DNA of 64,000 nucleotides from Galaxea fascicularis. Lineage: Eukaryota > Cnidaria > Anthozoa > Scleractinia > Euphylliidae. The position numbers were made by a program, and so were the translations under genes. The stretch spans positions 14,204,800 to 14,268,799 of the forward strand of contig OX419345.1 of assembly GCA_948470475.1 (NCBI GenBank), written 5' to 3'. Below, piece by piece: positions 58,201 to 64,000 of this stretch; within the stretch, counting starts at the first letter, position 1; each line of letters starts with the position of its first letter. The notes beneath the pieces are model-generated. The model was not told the origin of the DNA and made no database searches. It worked only from the letters and a program-made list of their open reading frames with translations.

Positions 58201-61200
58201 AAAGAAAGTATCTACATAAAAATAGAGTTCAATTCCCAGAGGGTTAGCCTTGTGCACCAAGATGGCTGCCATTCCTTTGTTTTTGTGCACCAACATGACC
58301 GCCGTGACGTCATGTGAAAATGATCTATATACATAGTTGTCAAAAAGCGCCAGCGACTGGCGATATCGCCAGCTACTTTCCTACTTTACCCGATTACGAT
58401 CATTAGTTGACGTTGGTAAAAAGAGAAAATATTCTCGGTTTTCACGTGACATCATCAAAATTAAAAAATAAGGAATTATCAATCCTTTTGAGATTTTAGT
58501 TCAGTTTGTTATTAGAACAGCTGAAGACTTATCTTTTTACAAATTTTCAGTTTGACAGAGTTTTTTGTCTTGTGATAAAGCAAGTTTAAATTTCTAAACT
58601 TTTGCGTGACACGATATTAAACCGATGGCTGAGAATGTTGTCACATAGGTTAAAAAAGTGACTTATCTGCTGAGATTTTGCAATCTGAACAGTCCTTGAA
58701 TGAGAATAAGTACTCGTGTAGATGTTTATGAGCCCTCAGAAGACGACTACGGGCTTTTTATGGCAAAACTCGATGACATATATGTTTTTGTTAGCTTCCA
58801 GCCGCCATATTTGTGCTCCTCGGAGGGACAAACATGGAGTCTCCATACAAAGTCTTTTAAATTTGAGTAAAACATTTCTTTGAATATCTCCAGCACCAAA
58901 CATCGCAAAGACTTAAATCTTTGCACTTGACTGTTTGAATATTCATATTCTTTTATCTCTTTGATTCTTTACTTTATTTGTTGAATGGTTTGGATCATGT
59001 TGTGACAGTGAAAACCAGCAATAGGGCAAAAAATGGTGTTGTTATATCCCCTGAGTGCTGTCTACTTTCCTAGATGCTCCTTCTACTTAAAATCTTTTTG
59101 ACAACCCTGTAAATACATGTATGTTATTTGGTTTATTCTTTAGGTGTTGCTGATGGAGTTGGTGGTTGGAGACATTATGGGATTGACTCGTCACTCTTCT
59201 CCACCGCATTAATGGCAAGCTGTAGAAGATTTGTGTTGGAAGGTGGGCTGGAGACGCCTTCTCCTGTCAATGTTATTAAAGCAGGATTTCAAGAGCTTAC
59301 TGAGCACAAAGAACCTCTGTTTGGTATGTGTTATTTTATACTGTTGGTAGTGTAACTGGAGCCATTCCTCGTTGTTGTTGGTTCTGATAATTATTTGAGA
59401 TGTGTTGGAATTCATCAGCTGCAGCAAAAATGGATATTAGTGAAAACAAATCAGTGTGCAATGTACATGTGCATATTAAAATATTTCCAATTTGCATTGT
59501 CTCTTTGAAGGAACATTTGTTTGTTAAATGTGTTTGTTAGAGTGCATCTGATCATGTTCAGCTTAGAAAATGCACTATATAAGTTTTAATTATCATCATC
59601 ATCATCATTATTATTATTATTATTAGATATTATGAGCAAGACCTTATTTTGTTCCACAGGCAGCAGTACAGCTTGTATCATGGTACTGGACAAAAAAAGC
59701 CAGAAGCTTCATTCTGCTAATCTTGGGGATTCTGGATTTTTGGTGATTCGCCAAGGTTCGGTGGTACATCAATCATCTGAGCAACAGCATTATTTTAATA
59801 CTCCATACCAACTGGCAATTCCACCACCAGGACAGGCTGGCTCTGTAATACAGGATAGGTGAGTCCAGCGAGTATACTAGCAACAACACTTCATGTTAAA
59901 CTGGATCCAAGGTCAAACCAGTTTCAATTCCAAAAGAACAGCCCAAAGCACCTGGTAGATTCAGCTGTTTTGGGAAAGGTTGTCCTCAGAAAAGCCAAAA
60001 AACATGTGACAATGATTAATCCCGAAAGTTTGGGATGTAATGAAATAATTAAATTCTTTTGATAAACGTCCAAGGCTGACAGTTCTGTGAACATACAGCC
60101 ATGAAAACCTGCAATGGCAGGTAATGTGGAATGAAAGAGTTTTGAGGATACAGTGTTCATGAAGTGATGGCCACTCTGCAAATGTCACCAAAAAACTATC
60201 CAGCACTGTGTTAAAATGCCTTTATTTATTTAAAGTGCACGTAACCCCAAAATATTTTTTTTTTGCTTAAATAAATCAGCGCTTGTCTGAAACATACAGT
60301 TTTGTGCCGTTTTGTGCCTATTTCAACCAAATATTGACTTTTTATAGGCTGTAAGAGTTACAAAATCTAGCCATCATCTCTCCAATACCCGAGCTATAAG
60401 GGGTGTATTCCTTACATGATGTCACAAACTGATTTGCATTGCATTAAGTCTTTGTAAAAATGCATGCAAAGCAGTGTCATGTAAGGAATAGACTCATGGC
60501 CCTTATTAGCTCAGTTGTACACTGTAGGACAGATGACTCATAACTTTTATAGCCTATAAATAGTTGATATTTGGTTCAAAAAGGCTCAATGCATTTCGAA
60601 CAGGTGCAAAGATATATTTAAGCGAAAAAAATATTTTAGGGTTAGGTGCACTGTAAACAGGGGATATAAAAGCAGAGAATTTCAGACAAACAATACCGGT
60701 AAATAGCTTTATTACGCATGCGCATGGGGAATTCATAATCATGGAAGCAGTTCTACCCATTATTCCTTTAGAGATTTCACATAAGCTTTTCATTTATTTA
60801 GGACAACCTTTTCCAAAACAGCTGTATATATTCTGCTTTAATTTTATGCTTGGTTTAAATAATATTTTCCTTTGATTCAAACTCATTATCATAATTTTAT
60901 GTTACCCTACCGCAACACTAAGGAAACAGACTTAGCCTGGATCTCTGGATGGTCATCACTGTTGTGATAAAAAATTATATGATCAAGGTCTTTTGCTCTT
61001 CAGTTGCTTACAAGTACAATGTAGATAACATCGTAGTCTCTTTCAAAGCAGAGTGAAGAGATTAGTGCATTTATACTATGGTGAATGTAAGATTCCCTAT
61101 TCACAATAATATTATTAATATTAAAGTGCTATGCCTAAGTGTTTCTACACTTATATGGTGCACATGTAGATGTGGAAAAGGTGCAGGGTTTTTTTTCATC

Positions 61201-63983
61201 ATCTCATCCAACAAGTGGAAATGGGTTGTTTTATTAGAGATGCCCAGAAACTATGGATAAATCTTCCCTACTTTATTTTGTAAAAACTAAAAAAATTGAT
61301 GCATACAGTTGCCGTATTATTATTATTTTGTAAGGCACAATACAATGGCTCATATGCCATGATGGCTAAGCTAATCAAAACTCTAGAATTGCATTATCCA
61401 ATGATGTTTAGGTGTTAATTAACAATTATTCCATGAGTGTGCATTGGATATGAGGTTTTGAGGCAGTCATTCAGTTTCTCCTTGTTCATGTCTTCAATCG
61501 GCTTTGAAAACTTACTTGCAACAGGACTAGAAAGCCATTCTGGAGATTTATGTCAGTAAAATTGAATTTAATTATACAAATTGCAGTGCATGTTACTATT
61601 GAAGTGACAAATTTGTAAGTGCTTTGAAAATTAAATTCACACATACTTAAGCTTACCATTAAAACTCTTCATTCAAAATTGAGAGGCCTTTTTTGTTTCA
61701 TCTGCAATAGATTTTTCTCCCAGTTCTAGCAATTCTTTGGACATAAGTTCTGTCCTGAAGCAATTTTTCTCAGCCATTTTTGTGGCTTGGCAAAAAAATA
61801 ATTCAGCTCAGTTCCCCACAATGACATGTCCATTTACCAAATATGGTTAGGCCCTGAACATAAGCCCATAATCCAAGGTAGCTGAACCAATCAGAAAGCT
61901 AGAATTGCAATAACCCGAGGTTGAGTATTCACTAATAACTAATAAAGGTGTTTAGATCATTACACTGTGAAGTTCAAACGTCAGTGCCAGTGCAGTAAAG
62001 TTAAGAGAAACATCATTAATTTATTATCTTAAGCAACAAAATGGAAGAAAGTTGGTGCAAAATAAAAATGTTCTTGTAATGTTTTCTTTACAGTTTGGAT
62101 GAAGCAGAGAGTACATCCTTTAGTGTGGAGCCTGGAGATTTGATTGTCTTGGCTACAGATGGCCTGTTTGATAATGTGTCCACTGAACAAATACTTAAAG
62201 AGGTGTCACAGTTGGAGGTAAGGCACATTGTGTGGTTCTAGAAAAATACTGTCAGTAGTTTGCATCCCTTGCCCCACCCCTCTGGAAATTCCAATTTATT
62301 GCCATACTTTTTCTTTTTTCACCCCCATCCTCCTTGGAATTTCCAGTGACCCTCTGTGAGAGGGGGGGGGGGGACATGTGTGGACAGCAAATTAAAGTTA
62401 TTATCATCATTAATTTTAATTAGCTTTGCTTATTTATAATTATTATATGTTATGTCAAAGCAAATTGCCTTTCACAGCTTGGGCATTATCTCTAAAGTCA
62501 GTGTTCTAGCTGGTATTAAATAAGAGGGCAGCAAATTTGCACTGTATTCTAATATTTTAATGTACATTTTCATAAATGTGCAAAGAGGGCAAATCACAGG
62601 GTGCTAAGCAAAGTGAAAGGGTGGGCAAGAAATTGGCAGGGGGGAACACCCGTTTGTTCGGACCTAGCTAGAACACTGGAATTCAGCATTTCATATTTTA
62701 TTTGACAAATATTATTCACCAAAGTGGAGGTGAATAGTGGTGGATATTCACAACTGTACTGAGCCATGAACTGTCACCAACACTGAGGTGAATAATGGTA
62801 CTGATACCACTCAAGCTGAGTGAGTAATTAGCATTTATTCAGATGATTCCTTTTTGGAAACCAGAATGGGAAGCTGTTTTGTTTATCTTCGGCTACTCAG
62901 AGATGAATAGTACAATCATGTACTTTGCTAATCACCTCTGAGTTTAATAATCAATCAGAACAAACAAGAAAGCACTATTTACTTGTGTGGTATATACTAA
63001 ACATGTATATCTACGTTACCGGTACTTCCCTTGGGAAAAAATGTGTTGTCAACAACCCTTGAAGGGCCCCCTGTAATCATTAATGCATGTACATCTGGGT
63101 AAAGGCAAACAATGCATGAAATGAAGTTTGCTGTTTAAAGTGCCAGTGAAACAAAAAAATTAAGTTTCTTGCACTTTTCAATATTGTTGCATGCCAACTG
63201 CAGTTTAATGGAACATTAAATACTCAAGAAGAGATGTATTATTATAAGTGTTTTTAACTACAAATGACACACATACATGTACTCTAAAAAATTGTCTAAG
63301 CTATTCAGGATTTTTATAACCTATACTTCCAATTGCAAGTTTGGATGCTTTACCACTGAACTACAGGAAACTTGTCAGGGGCTTTAATCATTTTTGAAAC
63401 AGCCATCTGAGCTACCTAAAGTGATCTGAATAAGTGAAATCTAGACAAAGTAGGTGTCCGTTTTCGCCAGTTGCCAGCTTGTAATGAAACCCCTGACTTG
63501 AAGGAGCTTAGGCAGGGGTTTTGTTAGGTGGGAACCCCTAACACTTTTTTTTTCCAATCTTTTTTCCACACCATAACAGGTACTCTGTTAAGAGTGTAAT
63601 GGTGCTGGTACCCAGGTCCCAGCTTATAATAAAGACCCTTTTAGGTCATTAAGCTAGGCTCCAAAAACATGATTTCAAAAACTACATGTTAACCTCCTAA
63701 AATATGTGGTACTGCCCACTGATGCCATAAGGGAATATCAATATATTTTCTCATTGTGATTAATTTTCTTCTGCCCTTTCAGGATCACAGCACAGAAAGC
63801 ATACAGAGTGTTACTGATTCTCTTGCAACTATAGCAAGGACTCATTCATTTGACCCCACTTTTTTGTCTCCGTTTTCTGAACAAGCTAGATGCGAAGGAT
63901 TTGACATTATTGGTGGAAAGCCAGATGACATCACTGTGCTTTTGGCTGTAGTGTCTGAGATGGCAGATGACTCTGACACTTGA
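55240..63983 (+). CDS. PPTC7: PPTC7-like mitochondrial PP2C-type protein phosphatase
   Basis: This is a metal-dependent Ser/Thr phosphatase of the mitochondrial matrix; in vertebrates and yeast (Ptc7) it acts on coenzyme Q biosynthesis and other mitochondrial proteins. The exons are 55240-55456, 59144-59323, 59660-59858, 62094-62217 and 63783-63983, all with GT-AG borders and matching phases. Starting at the Met at 55246 ([10 protein letters not shown], like the human start) gives 304 residues, the same as human. The frame is open up to an ATG at 55090, which would add about 50 residues. The PP2C metal-site motifs are [24 protein letters not shown] and [31 protein letters not shown] and [12 protein letters not shown] are family-specific. 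The 3' UTR lies beyond the window. Confidence 0.94.
55894..56014. mobile_element. 121-bp MITE in PPTC7 intron 1
   Basis: Perfect inverted ends of about 21-22 bp (ACTTCAGAATACCCGGCCAC and its complement) enclose about 75 bp. The target duplication is not clear. Confidence 0.8.
56571..56676. repeat. C/G-rich foldback repeat, copy 1 (PPTC7 intron 1)
   Basis: Its ends carry TGGAAATTCCAAGGGGGAGG and, inverted, CCCCACCCCTTCTGAAATTC. The core has CATACTTTTCTTTT on the minus strand. It is the same family as 62,262-62,374, in opposite orientation. Confidence 0.7.
57529..58130 (-). mobile_element. 3' end of a CR1/L2-like LINE in PPTC7 intron 1
   Basis: The minus-strand frame 58124-57765 is the C-terminal end of LINE ORF2: [37 protein letters not shown] and a Cys-rich end [12 protein letters not shown]. 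The 3' UTR finishes in GATT repeats (57529-57548), as usual for this group. The element is 5'-truncated near 58,130. Confidence 0.85.
58149..58330. mobile_element. 182-bp MITE in PPTC7 intron 1
   Basis: The left end TATAGATCATTTTCAGTAAT is mirrored at the right, where the other strand reads TATAGATCATTTTCACATGA; both then reach CGGCCAT or CGGTCAT and TTGGT. The interior is non-coding. Confidence 0.8.
58331..59143. other. Repeat-derived end of PPTC7 intron 1
   Basis: GTTGTCAAAAAG near 58,337 and CTTTTTGACAAC near 59,092 are inverted, with CTACTTTCCTA near both, suggesting a 760-bp element that stops about 40 bases before exon 2. A palindrome GCCAGCGACTGGCGATATCGCCAG is at 58,350-58,375 (each half under 15 bases). 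There is no gene. Confidence 0.45.
59594..59626. repeat. (ATC)n(ATT)n microsatellite
   Basis: TCATCATCATCATCA is followed by TTATTATTATTATTA, about 30 bases before exon 3 of PPTC7. Confidence 0.9.
60234..60652. mobile_element. 419-bp MITE in PPTC7 intron 3
   Basis: The ends AGTGCACGTAACCCCAAAAT and, on the other strand from 60652, AGTGCACCTAACCCTAAAAT continue into a T-run and GCTTAAATA. TIR length is about 40 bp with few mismatches. The interior is also partly self-complementary (TTCCTTACATGA and its inverse). Confidence 0.8.
60653..62093. other. Rest of PPTC7 intron 3
   Basis: No gene was recognised. AT-rich, with short ATT runs near 61,316. The acceptor for exon 4 is TTTCTTTACAG at 62,083-62,093. 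Confidence 0.5.
62262..62374. repeat. C/G-rich foldback repeat, copy 2 (PPTC7 intron 4)
   Basis: CCCCACCCCTCTGGAAATTC and, at the other end, CTTGGAATTTCCAGTGACCC flank CCATACTTTTTC. This is the same family as 56,571-56,676, inverted. A run of G follows at 62,362-62,373. Confidence 0.7.
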
Positions 63984-64000
63984 GGACAGGGAAAATTTCG

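Overview
The window is animal nuclear DNA: AT-rich, with spliced genes, GT-AG introns and many transposable elements (TEs). The genes and TE families (CTHRC1-like collagen genes, two-gene Harbinger elements, CR1/L2-like LINEs, Penelope-like elements, many MITEs) best fit an anthozoan cnidarian, probably a stony coral. That assignment is inference from protein similarity remembered, not searched.

Layout. 1-28.2 kb is a head-to-tail array of CTHRC1-like secreted collagen genes on the minus strand. Gene A has coding exons at 9.8-11.4 kb and two 5' exons at 13.65 and 16.66 kb. Gene B has coding exons at 20.07-21.74 kb and 5' exons at 24.07 and 27.70 kb. A third copy of the first exon and its upstream region at 1.85 kb points to another member left of the window. 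Because the repeat units align with each other, each unit shows the empty site of TE insertions in the other. This dates a hAT MITE, a deleted Harbinger, an intact 4.1 kb Harbinger with two genes, an IS3-like relic with a long hairpin, and several MITEs.

28.2-34.3 kb is a nested TE block: a Penelope-like element with a truncated tandem copy, broken by a 1.28 kb TIR element, plus two further TIR elements. 35.05-37.04 kb is a two-exon SAM-dependent methyltransferase gene (+). 37.8-49.0 kb is again TE-rich. A LINE is split by a 5.6 kb DNA transposon (41,803-47,395) with a 4-bp target duplication. That transposon carries exon-like non-transposase sequence, a MULE-type MITE inside one of its reading frames, and a 77-bp minisatellite.

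50.9-52.4 kb is an intronless CD36/SR-B (LIMP-2-like) gene (+). 55.2-64.0 kb is a five-exon PPTC7 mitochondrial phosphatase gene (+) whose introns hold MITEs and a LINE 3' end. A possible small spliced minus-strand gene lies between them.

There is no operon logic. The host genes act independently: extracellular matrix/Wnt-modulating CTHRC1-like proteins, a lysosomal or surface scavenger receptor, a mitochondrial phosphatase and a cytosolic methyltransferase. No rRNA, tRNA or CRISPR array was recognised. Exon borders were set by eye from splice consensus and reading phase.
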